DNA of 64,000 nt from an uncultured Oscillospiraceae bacterium (lineage in GTDB: Bacteria > Bacillota > Clostridia > Oscillospirales > Oscillospiraceae), in contig CAKTNN010000007.1 of NCBI GenBank assembly GCA_934589065.1, positions 1-64,000 on the forward strand, in the 5' to 3' direction. This document shows positions 1-8,577 of the stretch, in pieces (positions within the stretch are counted from its first letter, which is position 1; each line of letters begins with the position of its first letter). The notes below the pieces were generated by a model. That model was not told the origin of the DNA. It saw only the letters and a program-made list of their open reading frames with translations, and searched no databases. Made by a program: the position numbers and the translations under genes.

Positions 1-6
1 TTGTTT

Positions 7-192
7 TCACCTTTCCTTATCATCTCGCTTTTTATCAATATCTTCAATGACCGTTACTTGAAGTTTTTTTGCTTCAAGCAATGTTTCTTGTTTACACTTC
101 GGACAGTATAGAGGAAAATTCAAAAGAACCGTATCTTCTCTGATTTGATTACGAGTTTTATTGCCACAAACAGGACAGAGTACCATTCGCAC
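7..192 (-). CDS. cysteine-rich KTR domain protein
   Basis: A 61-residue protein with two CPxC knuckles, CPVC near residue 6 and CPKC near residue 30, which together form a small zinc ribbon. The first knuckle is followed by GNKTR, the KTR signature of a short family common on Firmicutes conjugative elements. Molecular function is unknown. It is complete and lies in visibly AT-rich DNA together with the next gene. The family and base composition support an origin on a mobile element; no integrase or conjugation gene is in view, so that remains inference. Confidence 0.75.
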   Translation of the reverse strand: MRMVLCPVCGNKTRNQIREDTVLLNFPLYCPKCKQETLLEAKKLQVTVIEDIDKKRDDKER

Positions 193-264
193 TTCTCAGC
201 ACTCCCTTCCTGGACTGAACTGTCCAAAATTTTCGGATAGTTAGTACGGATAGGACGTAAGATT

Positions 265-1113
265 TTACAGCGCATCTTTTGGACAATTCTTTACACATTC
301 CATGCAAAGAATACATTCTGTTCCATTTTTTCGTTTTCGAGAATTGTCTGTTACGTCTACATCCATAGGACATACTCGTTTGCATTTCCCGCATGAGATG
401 CATTTGTCTTTATCACATTTTATCCAGAGAAGTGCGAAGTAACTCATCGGCTTCAAAAATACAGTGATGGGACATATATATTTACAAAAAGCTCTATTAT
501 CCTTAAACGCAAATGCGAGTGCAATACCCACTGCATAATAAGCGAGATTTCCGACAATAAATGCCCAGAACATAATCCGTTCAATATTACCAACCTTAGC
601 AAGGAACAGCGAGGCAACAAATACCAGTGAAGCTATAAATGTAATGTACCTGATCCATCCGAGCTTCTTTCTTGGTTGTGATGGAGATTTGTAAGGAAGA
701 AAATCTAAGACCATCGCTGTCCAGCACGCATATCCACACCATCCTCTGCCGAACAACAGTGGCCCGAAAATCTTTGCAACGGCGTAATGGATCGTAGCAG
801 CCTCAAATACTCCGGTGAATAAGTAATACCAGAATCCCTCGATCTGCATATTTTCATTGCAGATAAGCCCCAGATATATCAGCATATATAAGCCAACAAG
901 CAACTGAACGATACGCCTTGCATGCTTATATTTTTTGATAAACAGAAAAACTCCCAAAGATACCGAAAGCCCGATGTAGCTGAAATTGAAGAGGTAAAAA
1001 ATATTATCCTTTGTAAGCCATAATGTAATTGCAACCGCTTCAAAGATTATTAGCATAAAAAGCGGTGTCATATATTTCTTCAATCTATCGCCTCCATTCG
1101 ACTTTCTTGACAT
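265..1113 (-). CDS. NapH/NosR-like 4Fe-4S membrane protein
   Basis: A 282-residue integral membrane protein with about six hydrophobic segments in the first 220 residues, followed by two ferredoxin motifs, CISCGKCKRVCP and CILCMECVKNCP. Two further cysteine motifs sit at membrane boundaries: GRGWCGYACW and FCKYICP, as in the NapH/NosR/YccM group, which passes electrons between quinol or a flavoprotein and a partner enzyme. No reductase or electron donor gene is next to it, so the partner is unknown. It shares the AT-rich composition of the KTR gene and differs clearly from the GC-rich genes from 1590 onward, which suggests transfer. Confidence 0.8.
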   Translation of the reverse strand: MSRKSNGGDRLKKYMTPLFMLIIFEAVAITLWLTKDNIFYLFNFSYIGLSVSLGVFLFIKKYKHARRIVQLLVGLYMLIYLGLICNENMQIEGFWYYLFTGVFEAATIHYAVAKIFGPLLFGRGWCGYACWTAMVLDFLPYKSPSQPRKKLGWIRYITFIASLVFVASLFLAKVGNIERIMFWAFIVGNLAYYAVGIALAFAFKDNRAFCKYICPITVFLKPMSYFALLWIKCDKDKCISCGKCKRVCPMDVDVTDNSRKRKNGTECILCMECVKNCPKDAL

Positions 1114-1274
1114 CTATCTCACAGCCACAACTACCCGACATCTAACTTGACAACTCAACTTTCACACTTTTTGAGCCTTTTTGCCTTTTGATAAGTTACC
1201 GAGAAGCGTTTGTACTGCTTGATGCCAAGTTTGCCCGATTGCCTAAAAACCGCCGTATTACCGGGCTTTCGCGG

Positions 1275-1370
1275 CTATTTTCCTTCAATCCTTGACATCA
1301 AGACTACCGTCTCAACGTGGCACGATACCTTCTGATTGATGTCTGGTTTTGTGCCCGTTCGCGGAAACAT
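1275..1370 (-). other. 31-codon ORF in element end
   Basis: A short minus-strand reading frame starting MFPRTGTKPDINQ and ending MSRIEGK, immediately followed by a stop. The sequence looks biased toward coding and resembles short peptides I associate with Firmicutes mobile-element ends, but I cannot name a family. No good ribosome binding site is visible. It may instead be the tail of a degraded longer gene. Confidence 0.3.
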
Positions 1371-1479
1371 AGCACTCTCACATAGTCAAACTTTAGTCTT
1401 CAGATAATGAGGAAAGGAAGCACTCTACCGCTATTTCAAATAGCAGCAGGGCACCTCACGCAAGGGACTTAAATTCGAC

Positions 1480-1548
1480 GAGCCTATAGGCTCAGCTAGT
1501 AATAGGCCCTAAGGGGGCCTGTGCAAACCACCGGCACAGCCGGTGGTT
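1480..1548. repeat. three tandem hairpins
   Basis: Three inverted repeats lie almost back to back: a perfect palindrome GAGCCTATAGGCTC (1480-1493), AGGCCC/GGGCCT (1504-1520), and a 10-bp perfect stem AACCACCGGC/GCCGGTGGTT with a 3-nt loop (1526-1548). They lie just downstream of the diguanylate cyclase stop and could end its transcript, although no run of U follows. Their number and spacing also fit a folded transposon end. Confidence 0.7.
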
Positions 1549-1589
1549 ATGATTTATACGAGTTTTCAGATAGACCCTAAGAAATAGTA

Positions 1590-3029
1590 TTATGGACGCG
1601 CCCCGTTCCCACCGGGGACAGGCGTGGCGGATGACAGCTTCTTCGCCCGGTAATATTCCTGTTTCTGGGCATACATGGCAAGATCCGCTTCCTTGGTGAG
1701 CCGCTCCACGGAAAAATCCGGATGGTCGCTGGCAAAGGCGCACCCGGCGGAAATACTCAGCGTCTTCACCTTCGTCCCGAACCAGGCCGCCGCAAGCCCT
1801 TGCAGCGCCGCCAGAATTTCCCTCGCCTGGACTTGTGTCATTTGACCCAGCACCACGAACTCATCCCCGCCGATGCGGAAGATTTTCCCCCGATCTCCCA
1901 CCGCCTGGGTGATACATTGGGCAGCGCCGCATATCAGCTCGTCCCCCGCCTCGTGCCCCAGGGCATCGTTGACCCCCTTTAGGCCGTTGATGTCCATGAG
2001 AAAGGCGGTCAGATCTTCCGGAACGGCATCCGCGTACTGCCCCAGGCACTCATGGTACGCCAGTCGGCTGAATACGCCGGTCAGAGGATCTACGGAGCTT
2101 TTCATGCGCTGCTCCATCAGCTTTTTGTCCATCCGAAGCTGCCGCACCGTATAATACTCGTAGATCCACTGAAACAGGATGCTGACAACGCCAAAGAGCG
2201 CCAGCAGAGCCACCAGGGCTTGCAGCAAAAAGACGGTGATATTTTGATGCAGATCTTCGCTGATATCGATGCCTTGCAGGTACAGCTCCTTGAAGATGGC
2301 CTTTCGCAGAAACAGGATGCACAGAATGCCCACCACCACCGCGGCGGTTTCCGAATAGAACAGCCACTTCCGGTTTCCGGACTCCTGCATGGCCGGAGGA
2401 CAGTCGCATAGCTCCGACAACCGATTTTTCACCGACTTCCGGGACAGGCCCCAATGGACACCGCAGCAGGCGACCATCGCCAGAAGATAGGACAGCCAGT
2501 CCCGGAACATGGGATAGGAAAACAGATTCTCCAAAATCATTTGCCGAAGCATGGGAAAGCCGCAATATAAGGCGGCAAAAACGCACAGCCCATGAAGTAA
2601 GGTGCTGGCAGCGGCAACCCCCGCAATGCCCAGATAGACATGCCTGCGGGGCTTCCGGAAAGAAAGGTCAAAGAGCCAGCCGGCTCCCGCGGCGAACAGC
2701 ACCCGGGCAAATGCCAGCATGATGGAGCCAAGGGGCATTCCGCTGGCAAAGGGAGAAAATACCCGATCCAGCGGGGACAGACTGTAGGTGCCGACCCACA
2801 TGGACGTGACCGCAAAAACACATGCCACCGGCACACTTCCCTGGGCTCCCAGCATCATGGCCGACACAATCACAAGAATGTGCAGCGTGGTGGTGGAAAT
2901 GGTCGGAAGCTCAATGTATCCCAGATAGGAAAAGGCAAACACCGCCTCCCAGGCCATCAGCATCAGGATGACCTCCTGCAATTTCCTTTTCGTCAGAGCG
3001 ATCCCATATCGCTGTCGAAAACGTTCCAT
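1590..3029 (-). CDS. membrane-bound diguanylate cyclase (GGDEF)
   Basis: A 479-residue protein predicted to make cyclic di-GMP. The first roughly 205 residues hold about six hydrophobic segments resembling the substrate-binding S component of ECF vitamin transporters. Two more membrane segments follow around 215-290, with an extracytoplasmic loop between them. The C-terminal GGDEF domain (about 310-465) keeps the FRIGGDEF active site near residue 390 and the upstream MDINGLKGVND metal/substrate motif. The usual RxxD inhibitory site before GGDEF is not visible, so product inhibition may be absent. The start has AGGAGG 11 bases upstream. It follows the rRNA methyltransferase gene by 71 bases on the same strand. 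The N-terminal resemblance is a judgement from the hydrophobic pattern only. Confidence 0.85.
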   Translation of the reverse strand: MERFRQRYGIALTKRKLQEVILMLMAWEAVFAFSYLGYIELPTISTTTLHILVIVSAMMLGAQGSVPVACVFAVTSMWVGTYSLSPLDRVFSPFASGMPLGSIMLAFARVLFAAGAGWLFDLSFRKPRRHVYLGIAGVAAASTLLHGLCVFAALYCGFPMLRQMILENLFSYPMFRDWLSYLLAMVACCGVHWGLSRKSVKNRLSELCDCPPAMQESGNRKWLFYSETAAVVVGILCILFLRKAIFKELYLQGIDISEDLHQNITVFLLQALVALLALFGVVSILFQWIYEYYTVRQLRMDKKLMEQRMKSSVDPLTGVFSRLAYHECLGQYADAVPEDLTAFLMDINGLKGVNDALGHEAGDELICGAAQCITQAVGDRGKIFRIGGDEFVVLGQMTQVQAREILAALQGLAAAWFGTKVKTLSISAGCAFASDHPDFSVERLTKEADLAMYAQKQEYYRAKKLSSATPVPGGNGARP

Positions 3030-3100
3030 ATATATGAGTTCCTCCTTGTATCTCTTTTTGGGGCAATATCGCCTTGCGTGCTCTTACGAATGCGCTTTGG

Positions 3101-4471
3101 TTAAACCGCAGTCCGCGGCTTTGTTTCCCTGGTTAGGAGGCATACCGTCTCCACATGGCTGCATCTTGGGAAGAGGTCGGCTGCAAGAGCTTTTTTCAGC
3201 GCAAATCCCTTTTCCTTTAATAGCGCCACATCCCGGGCCAGCGTTGCCGGGTCGCAGGAGATATACACCAGGCGCTTGGGATTCATTTTGTCAATGGCCT
3301 CGATGGCATCCTTGCTCAGGCCCTTCCGCGGGGGGTCTACGGTAATGATGTCCGGATGGATGCCCTGTCTTTCCAGCTCCAGCGCCGCCTGGCCTGCATC
3401 GGCGCAGAAAAAGTCCGCATTTTCAATTCCGTTGCGCCTGGCATTGTCCTTGGCATCCTCCACCGCCTGGGGCACGACCTCTACCCCCAGCACCTTTCCG
3501 GCTGCCGAAGCCATTGCCAGAGTGATGGTACCCACGCCGCAGTAGAGATCCAGCACCAGGTCTTCCTTGCTGATTTCCGCCAGAGAGATGGCAGCCTCGT
3601 ATAGCCGCTGGGCCTGGTCATGGTTCACCTGGTAGAAGGACCGGGGAGAAAGGCGGAAGGAAAGGCCGCAAAGGGTATCCTCAATATATCCCGGGCCATA
3701 GGCGGTGACAAATTTGTCCCCCAGCACCGCGTTTCCCTTTTTGGTATTGACGCTGAGCACCAGGGTGGTAAATCCCGGCACGGCCTTTAACGCGTCCACA
3801 AGACCGGAAAGCTTGGGCAGGCCGTCCCCGTTCACCACCAGGCACACCAAAATCTGCCCGGAAACCGCGCCCCGGCGGACATAGATATGCCGCAGCAGCC
3901 CCCGATGGGTCTGCTCATCGTAGACGGGTACTTTGTTTTTGTTTACATAATCTATCACAATTTCCTTAACCCGATCACTTTCCTCCGGCAGGATCAGGCA
4001 ACGGGCGTTTTCCACCACCTGATGGGTTCCGGCTTTAAAAAAGCCCGCATAAGCCCTGCCCTTCTGGGCCGCCACAGGGTACTGGGCCTTATTGCGGTAG
4101 CCCAGGCAGCTGGGGGCCTCCAAAATGGGAACCCGCTCCAGGGTTTCCCCGCCGATGCGGTTCAGGCAGTTTTTCACCCGGTCGGCTTTCAGGCGGCACT
4201 CCTCTTCATAGTCCATGTGCCAGAAGGTGCAGCCGCCGCAGAGCTTGGCAACGGGACAGGCCCGGTTGACCCGATGGGGGGATTTCTCCACAATCTCCAC
4301 AATTTTTCCGGCGGCCCAGGTTTTTCGGGCAATTTCAACGCGCAGCTTTACTTTTTCTCCCACAACGGCATTGGGCAGAAACACCACGCACCCCTCCACA
4401 TGGGCAACCCCTTGGCCCTCATCCGTATAGTCTGTAACGACAGCCTCGTAAATCTGATTTTTCAGAAGCAT
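3101..4471 (-). CDS. rlmD: 23S rRNA (uracil-C5)-methyltransferase, RlmD/RumA family
   Basis: S-adenosylmethionine-dependent methylation of a uracil in 23S rRNA. The 456-residue protein has an N-terminal TRAM RNA-binding domain (about 1-60), a cysteine cluster CPVAKLCGGC that with a later Cys would hold a 4Fe-4S cluster, an SAM-binding DLYCGVGTIT motif, and the catalytic motif SCDPATLARD near the C-terminus. The longer frame begins 15 codons upstream, but the ATG at 4471 is preceded by AAAGGAG at good spacing and opens directly into the TRAM domain, so I chose it. RlmCD-type enzymes in Gram-positives can modify more than one uracil, so the exact target is uncertain. Confidence 0.9.
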   Translation of the reverse strand: MLLKNQIYEAVVTDYTDEGQGVAHVEGCVVFLPNAVVGEKVKLRVEIARKTWAAGKIVEIVEKSPHRVNRACPVAKLCGGCTFWHMDYEEECRLKADRVKNCLNRIGGETLERVPILEAPSCLGYRNKAQYPVAAQKGRAYAGFFKAGTHQVVENARCLILPEESDRVKEIVIDYVNKNKVPVYDEQTHRGLLRHIYVRRGAVSGQILVCLVVNGDGLPKLSGLVDALKAVPGFTTLVLSVNTKKGNAVLGDKFVTAYGPGYIEDTLCGLSFRLSPRSFYQVNHDQAQRLYEAAISLAEISKEDLVLDLYCGVGTITLAMASAAGKVLGVEVVPQAVEDAKDNARRNGIENADFFCADAGQAALELERQGIHPDIITVDPPRKGLSKDAIEAIDKMNPKRLVYISCDPATLARDVALLKEKGFALKKALAADLFPRCSHVETVCLLTRETKPRTAV

Positions 4472-4524
4472 TCTGTTCTCCTTTGTATCGCAGCGGTTTT
4501 GTCGGGAAGTTTTCAATTTGGGTT

Positions 4525-4553
4525 ATCATACCACACTTTCCCTTTTAGGTAAA
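4525..4553 (-). promoter_or_regulatory. sigma-A-type promoter for the rRNA methyltransferase
   Basis: On the minus strand, TTTACC (-35) and TATGAT (-10) are separated by 17 bases, 54 bases before the ATG at 4471. It lies back to back with the promoter of the radical SAM gene. Confidence 0.55.
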
Positions 4554-4561
4554 GCCAAGGC

Positions 4562-4590
4562 TTGCGGAATTTCCCCGAAGGTGGTAAAAT
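4562..4590 (+). promoter_or_regulatory. sigma-A-type promoter for the radical SAM gene
   Basis: TTGCGG and TAAAAT with a 17-base spacer, about 30 bases before the ATG at 4621, which has a strong GAAAGGAG ribosome binding site. Confidence 0.55.
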
Positions 4591-4620
4591 CATTTTACTT
4601 TTCTCCGAAAGGAGCCCAAC

Positions 4621-5478
4621 ATGGATTATCGCAATTGTACCCTCTGCCCCCGGATGTGCAGAGTAAACCGCCAGGCAGGGCAGGCTGGCTTCTGCGGCTG
4701 TCCGGATACTGCCCTGGTTGCCAAAACCATGATTCACCACTGGGAAGAGCCCGCCCTGGCAGGGGAAAACGGCAGCGGCGCGGTCTTCTTTGGCGGCTGC
4801 ACCCTGAAATGCTCCTTCTGCCAGAACGGGGCCATCAGCGCCCGGCCTGTGGGTACCCCCATGGACGATAAGCAGCTGCGCCGGGCCTTTGAAGCGCTGA
4901 TTGCCCAGGGCGCAGAAAACATTGATCTCGTCACCCCCACCCAATTTCTTCCCACCCTGATTCCCGCGTTGACGCCAAAGCTTCCCGTGCCCGTAGTGTA
5001 CAACTGCGGGGGCTACGAGCGGGTGGAAACAATCCGGGCCCTGGAGGGCCTGGTGGACATCTACCTGCCGGATATGAAATATATGGATCCGGTGCTCTCC
5101 AAACAGCTTTCCGGGGCGGCGGACTACCCCCATATTGCCCGGAACGCCATAAGGGAAATGGTGCGCCAGGCCGGCCCCATCGTCTGGGAGGGAGAACGGG
5201 TAAAACGGGGAACCGTCATTCGCCACCTGATTCTTCCCGGTCACATTGAAAACTCCCTGCGGGTGCTGGACTGGATCGGCGACACCTTCCGGCCCGGAGA
5301 GGTACTGGTGAGCCTGATGCGGCAATACACCCCTGTGGGCCATCAAGCGCCCCCTATGGACCGCAAAATCACCGACGAAGAATACGACTCCGTGCTGAGC
5401 TGGATGTTCCTCAATGACCTGGAGGGCTTTACCCAGGAGAAGGATTCCGCAGATACCGGCTTTATCCCCACGTTTTGA
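4621..5478 (+). CDS. radical SAM protein, PflA-like (COG1313 type)
   Basis: A 285-residue radical SAM enzyme. The motif CTLKCSFC (C60, C64, C67) binds the catalytic 4Fe-4S cluster. It is preceded by a second cysteine-rich segment (C6, C9, C13, C25, C27) that probably holds an additional cluster, as in the uncharacterised PflA-homologue family COG1313. The length and the later conserved blocks (GGYE, DIYLPDMKY, QYTPVG) fit that family. Substrate is unknown: members are usually annotated as pyruvate-formate-lyase activating enzyme homologues, but no glycyl-radical enzyme lies nearby. It is a single-gene unit with its own promoter and a terminator shared with the convergent cobalamin operon. Confidence 0.85.
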   Translation: MDYRNCTLCPRMCRVNRQAGQAGFCGCPDTALVAKTMIHHWEEPALAGENGSGAVFFGGCTLKCSFCQNGAISARPVGTPMDDKQLRRAFEALIAQGAENIDLVTPTQFLPTLIPALTPKLPVPVVYNCGGYERVETIRALEGLVDIYLPDMKYMDPVLSKQLSGAADYPHIARNAIREMVRQAGPIVWEGERVKRGTVIRHLILPGHIENSLRVLDWIGDTFRPGEVLVSLMRQYTPVGHQAPPMDRKITDEEYDSVLSWMFLNDLEGFTQEKDSADTGFIPTF

Positions 5479-5481
5479 AAC

Positions 5482-5514
5482 AAAAAGCAGGCTGCCAAAC
5501 GCAGTCTGCTTTTT
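5482..5514. terminator. bidirectional terminator
   Basis: AAAAAGCAG/CTGCTTTTT stem with a second CTGC/GCAG block and a CAAAC loop. It gives a U run on either strand, so it can end both the radical SAM gene and the convergent cobalamin operon whose last gene stops at 5519. Confidence 0.8.
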
Positions 5515-5518
5515 CTCT

Positions 5519-6028
5519 TTAGTATTCAACCCCTTTTCGGGCATGGATTCCACGATCAAAGGGGTGCTTCCGCTTGACCATTTCCGTTACATAGTCCGCC
5601 CGTTGGAGAAGAGCCTGGCTGGGATTGCGCCCGGTAAGGACGATTTCTTTTTCCCTTCCGTACCGTTCCAAAAATTCCAGGATCGGCTCCAGGGGGATTG
5701 TCCCGTGGTTCAGGGCGGAAATTGCCTCGTCCAGCACCAGCAAATCCGCATCCCTTCCCTTTTCCAGAAGGGTATGCAGGTAAGCGGTATAGTCCTTTTT
5801 TGCCGTCTCCCGCTGCTCCTCCGTCAGGCGGCTGTATAAGCCGGGGACGGTGACGCAGTGCAGGGTTTCGATTCCCGGAATTGCAGACAAAACGGCAATT
5901 TCCGAGGAGCTTCCGTTTTTGAAAAACTGACCGAAAACAACGTTCTTCCCCGCCCCCGCCATCCGCACGGAAAGGCCGATGGAGGCGGTGGTTTTTCCCT
6001 TTCCGTCACCGCAATAGATGTGAATCAT
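5519..6028 (-). CDS. cobO: corrinoid adenosyltransferase
   Basis: Transfers the adenosyl group of ATP to the cobalt of cob(I)yrinic acid diamide or cobinamide, giving adenosylated corrinoids. The 169-residue protein starts with the CobA/CobO-type P-loop GDGKGKTTAS (residues 7-16) and keeps the family motif LLVLDEAISALNHG. The C-terminus is slightly shorter than that of enteric BtuR. It is the last gene of the cobalamin operon, one base after the cobQ stop. It is of the CobA/CobO fold, not PduO or EutT. Confidence 0.93.
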   Translation of the reverse strand: MIHIYCGDGKGKTTASIGLSVRMAGAGKNVVFGQFFKNGSSSEIAVLSAIPGIETLHCVTVPGLYSRLTEEQRETAKKDYTAYLHTLLEKGRDADLLVLDEAISALNHGTIPLEPILEFLERYGREKEIVLTGRNPSQALLQRADYVTEMVKRKHPFDRGIHARKGVEY

Positions 6029-6029
6029 C

Positions 6030-7493
6030 TTATACCTCCCGGTTCAGAACCCGGTAGACAAACTCCATGTTAAGCCCCTGCCGGACGCCCTGGGCCAAAA
6101 GGTCGTACTGCTGCTGCTTGTATTTTTCCGGGTCGAAAGATTCCAGTTCTTTGGTATCCAGGCCCTTCTTTTGGCACAAATCGGAGACAATTGCCTGGGC
6201 AATGCCCGCCTCGTCAAAAATGCCGTGGATATAGCTGCCGTAAACGTCCCCGTTTACGCTCAGGGCCGGAAGTCCTGTCTCGCTTCTGCCCATGTGGATT
6301 TCATATCCCCTGTAGGCAAGCCCCGACAGGCTGCTTAAGGGGCCGGAAACTGTGCCAAAGGTGCCGGAGGTCTGCTTTTGCACCTTTTGCCCATGGAACA
6401 CCGTTTCCATGGACAATAGGCCCATGCCGTCAATTTGGGTCACACCGGCGGCCTCCACCTGGTCCGGATCGGAAACCGAAGTGCCCAGCATCTGGTAGCC
6501 GCCGCAGATACCGAAGACGATGCTCCCCCGGTCATGGGCATGGAGCACCGCCGCCTCCAGGCCGCTCTGGCGCAGCCACATCAGGTCGGCAATGGTGGAC
6601 TTGGTTCCGGGGATGACGATCATATCCGGCTCCATCAGCTTGTCCGCCCGGTCAATATACCGCACGGACACATTGGGGAATCGCTCCAACGGGGCAAAAT
6701 CCGTAAAATTGGAAATTCTCGGCAGCTTGATCACCGCAATATCAATGGCCTTTCTGCCGTTATCTCCTGTAAAGCGGGTGGAAAGGCTATCTTCATCATC
6801 GATGTCCAGGTGCATATAGGGAACGACTCCGGCAACGGGCACACCGCAAAGCTTTTCCAGGATTTCGATTCCCGGCTGCAAAATGGCCCGGTCGCCCCGG
6901 AACTTATTGACAACGGTTCCCTTGATTCTTTTCCGCTCCTGCTCTTCCAGCAGCGCCACCGTGCCATACAGCTGGGCAAACACGCCGCCCCGGTCGATGT
7001 CCCCCACCAGCAGCACCGGCGCATCCACCAGCTCTGCCAGGCCCATATTGACGATATCCTCCTGTTTCAGGTTGATTTCCGCCGGGCTGCCTGCGCCCTC
7101 AATGACGATGATGTCGTTTTCCGCCGCCAGAGAATCATAGCTTTCCAGCACCTGGGGCACAAACTCCCGCTTCCGGCGGTAATATTCCATGGCCCGCATA
7201 TTGCCCATTGCCACACCGTTTACGATCACCTGGCTGCCCACATCGGTGGTGGGCTTTAGCAGGATGGGATTCATGCGCACATCGGGCTTTACCCCTGCCG
7301 CCTCGGCCTGCACCACCTGGGCCCGGCCCATTTCGCCCCCGGCCTCGGTGATAAAGGAGTTCAGGGCCATATTCTGGCTCTTAAAGGGGGCTACCCGGTA
7401 GCCATCCTGTTTAAAAATCCGGCACAGTCCCGCAGCCAGCATACTCTTGCCTGCATTGGACATGGTGCCCTGAATCATAATATTTTTTGCCAT
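6030..7493 (-). CDS. cobQ: cobyric acid synthase
   Basis: Glutamine- and ATP-dependent amidation of carboxylates b, d, e and g of adenosylcobyrinate a,c-diamide to cobyric acid. The 487-residue protein has an N-terminal dethiobiotin-synthetase-like ATPase domain (TMSNAGKS near residue 10, then FKSQNMALNS) and a C-terminal class I glutamine amidotransferase domain with nucleophile Cys in FGICGGYQMLG and the downstream His in SYIHGIFDE. Length is typical. It sits 13 bases after cobD within the operon. Confidence 0.95.
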   Translation of the reverse strand: MAKNIMIQGTMSNAGKSMLAAGLCRIFKQDGYRVAPFKSQNMALNSFITEAGGEMGRAQVVQAEAAGVKPDVRMNPILLKPTTDVGSQVIVNGVAMGNMRAMEYYRRKREFVPQVLESYDSLAAENDIIVIEGAGSPAEINLKQEDIVNMGLAELVDAPVLLVGDIDRGGVFAQLYGTVALLEEQERKRIKGTVVNKFRGDRAILQPGIEILEKLCGVPVAGVVPYMHLDIDDEDSLSTRFTGDNGRKAIDIAVIKLPRISNFTDFAPLERFPNVSVRYIDRADKLMEPDMIVIPGTKSTIADLMWLRQSGLEAAVLHAHDRGSIVFGICGGYQMLGTSVSDPDQVEAAGVTQIDGMGLLSMETVFHGQKVQKQTSGTFGTVSGPLSSLSGLAYRGYEIHMGRSETGLPALSVNGDVYGSYIHGIFDEAGIAQAIVSDLCQKKGLDTKELESFDPEKYKQQQYDLLAQGVRQGLNMEFVYRVLNREV

Positions 7494-7506
7494 CGCGTGC
7501 TCCTTT

Positions 7507-8559
7507 TCAGCCCAGAATGCCTTTTAACGTCTCCAATAGAAGCCGGTTCTCCTCCGGAAGCTTCACGGCAATGCGGTACCACCCCTGCCCCAGGCCAATG
7601 TAATTGGCGCAGGAACGGATCTGGATTCCCTTTTCCAGCAGCGGCTCCCGAATTTCCTTTGGGGAATAGAAGAGAATGTAATTGGTTTTGGAAGGGATGA
7701 CCGCAAGACCCAGGCCTTCCAGCCCCTGATGCAGCACTTGCCGCTGCTCCATAACGGTCTTTTTTGCCTTTTCCAGGAATTCCCCCTCTCTCAGCGCTGC
7801 AATTCCTGCATTCTGCGCCGGGATGGATACATTCCAGGGCTGCACCTGCCGCCCCATCTCCTGCAAAAGCGCCCGGTTGCCGCTGAGGCAGTAGCCCAGC
7901 CGCAGTCCCGCCATGCCGTAGCTTTTGGTAAAGGCCTTTAGCAGCAGCAGGTTTTCGTTCTCTTTCAAAAACGGCTTCATGCTAAAGGCTTCCCCATTTT
8001 CCGTCAAGTCCAAGAAGCACTCGTCAATAAAGAGGAAGATTCCCTTTTTCCTGCACAGGGCCAGAATCTCTTCCAGCAAGGGCTTTCCCGTCACCTGCCC
8101 CGTGGGATTATTGGGATTGCACAGCATCACCATTTCCCCTTGGTAGCTTTCCAGAAAGGGAAGGAAGGCTTCTGTCAGGGCAAAGCCATCCTCCCTGTGC
8201 AGCAGGTAATGGTCTACCTCTGCGCCAAACACCCGAAGGGCCGTTTCGTATTCGCTAAAGCACGGGGAGAGCACCAGGGCCTTCCGGGGCCGCAGGGCCA
8301 TGCAGCAGGAAAAAATCAGCTCTGCCGCGCCGTTGCCGCAGAAAACCTGCTTTTCCTCCACCTGCTCATACGCTGCAATGGCGGAGACCAGCCTCCGGCA
8401 GTAGGGGTCCGGGTAGTGGCACAGCTCCGATACGCTGCCCGCCACCGCATCCTTCACAGCCTGGGGCGTTCCGTAGGGATTGATATTCGCAGAAAAATCC
8501 ACCAGAATTTTTCGGGAGTAAAGATCCCCGCCGTGGGGATTCTGGGTTTCAAATAGCAT
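7507..8559 (-). CDS. cobD: L-threonine-O-3-phosphate decarboxylase (CobD type)
   Basis: A PLP-dependent fold-type I enzyme of 350 residues that makes (R)-1-amino-2-propanol O-2-phosphate, the linker between corrin ring and nucleotide loop. It shows the CobD N-terminus FETQNPHGGD, the DFSANINPYG block, the CNPNNPTGQV aminotransferase motif and the PLP lysine in LLKAFTKSYGMAGLRLGY. The nearest alternative is histidinol-phosphate aminotransferase, but the N-terminus and operon position favour CobD. It follows cbiB by 18 bases. Confidence 0.9.
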   Translation of the reverse strand: MLFETQNPHGGDLYSRKILVDFSANINPYGTPQAVKDAVAGSVSELCHYPDPYCRRLVSAIAAYEQVEEKQVFCGNGAAELIFSCCMALRPRKALVLSPCFSEYETALRVFGAEVDHYLLHREDGFALTEAFLPFLESYQGEMVMLCNPNNPTGQVTGKPLLEEILALCRKKGIFLFIDECFLDLTENGEAFSMKPFLKENENLLLLKAFTKSYGMAGLRLGYCLSGNRALLQEMGRQVQPWNVSIPAQNAGIAALREGEFLEKAKKTVMEQRQVLHQGLEGLGLAVIPSKTNYILFYSPKEIREPLLEKGIQIRSCANYIGLGQGWYRIAVKLPEENRLLLETLKGILG

Positions 8560-8577
8560 GCATGATTCCTCGATCGA

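Larger units (their letters stand above)
1114..1589. mobile_element. probable end of an integrated element
   Basis: This 476-base stretch has no long ORF. It connects AT-rich accessory genes to GC-rich chromosomal genes, and composition shifts close to the stop codon of the diguanylate cyclase gene at 1590. It contains a short ORF (1275-1370, minus) and three closely packed hairpins (1480-1548). I see no transposase, recombinase or obvious direct-repeat attachment site, so the element type cannot be stated. The hairpin cluster could be a folded IS200/IS605-like end, or simply transcription terminators. Confidence 0.4.

Noticed and set aside
4513-5559. 348-residue minus-strand frame over the radical SAM gene
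   Set aside because: Antisense shadow; crosses the terminator and both promoters and carries no motif.
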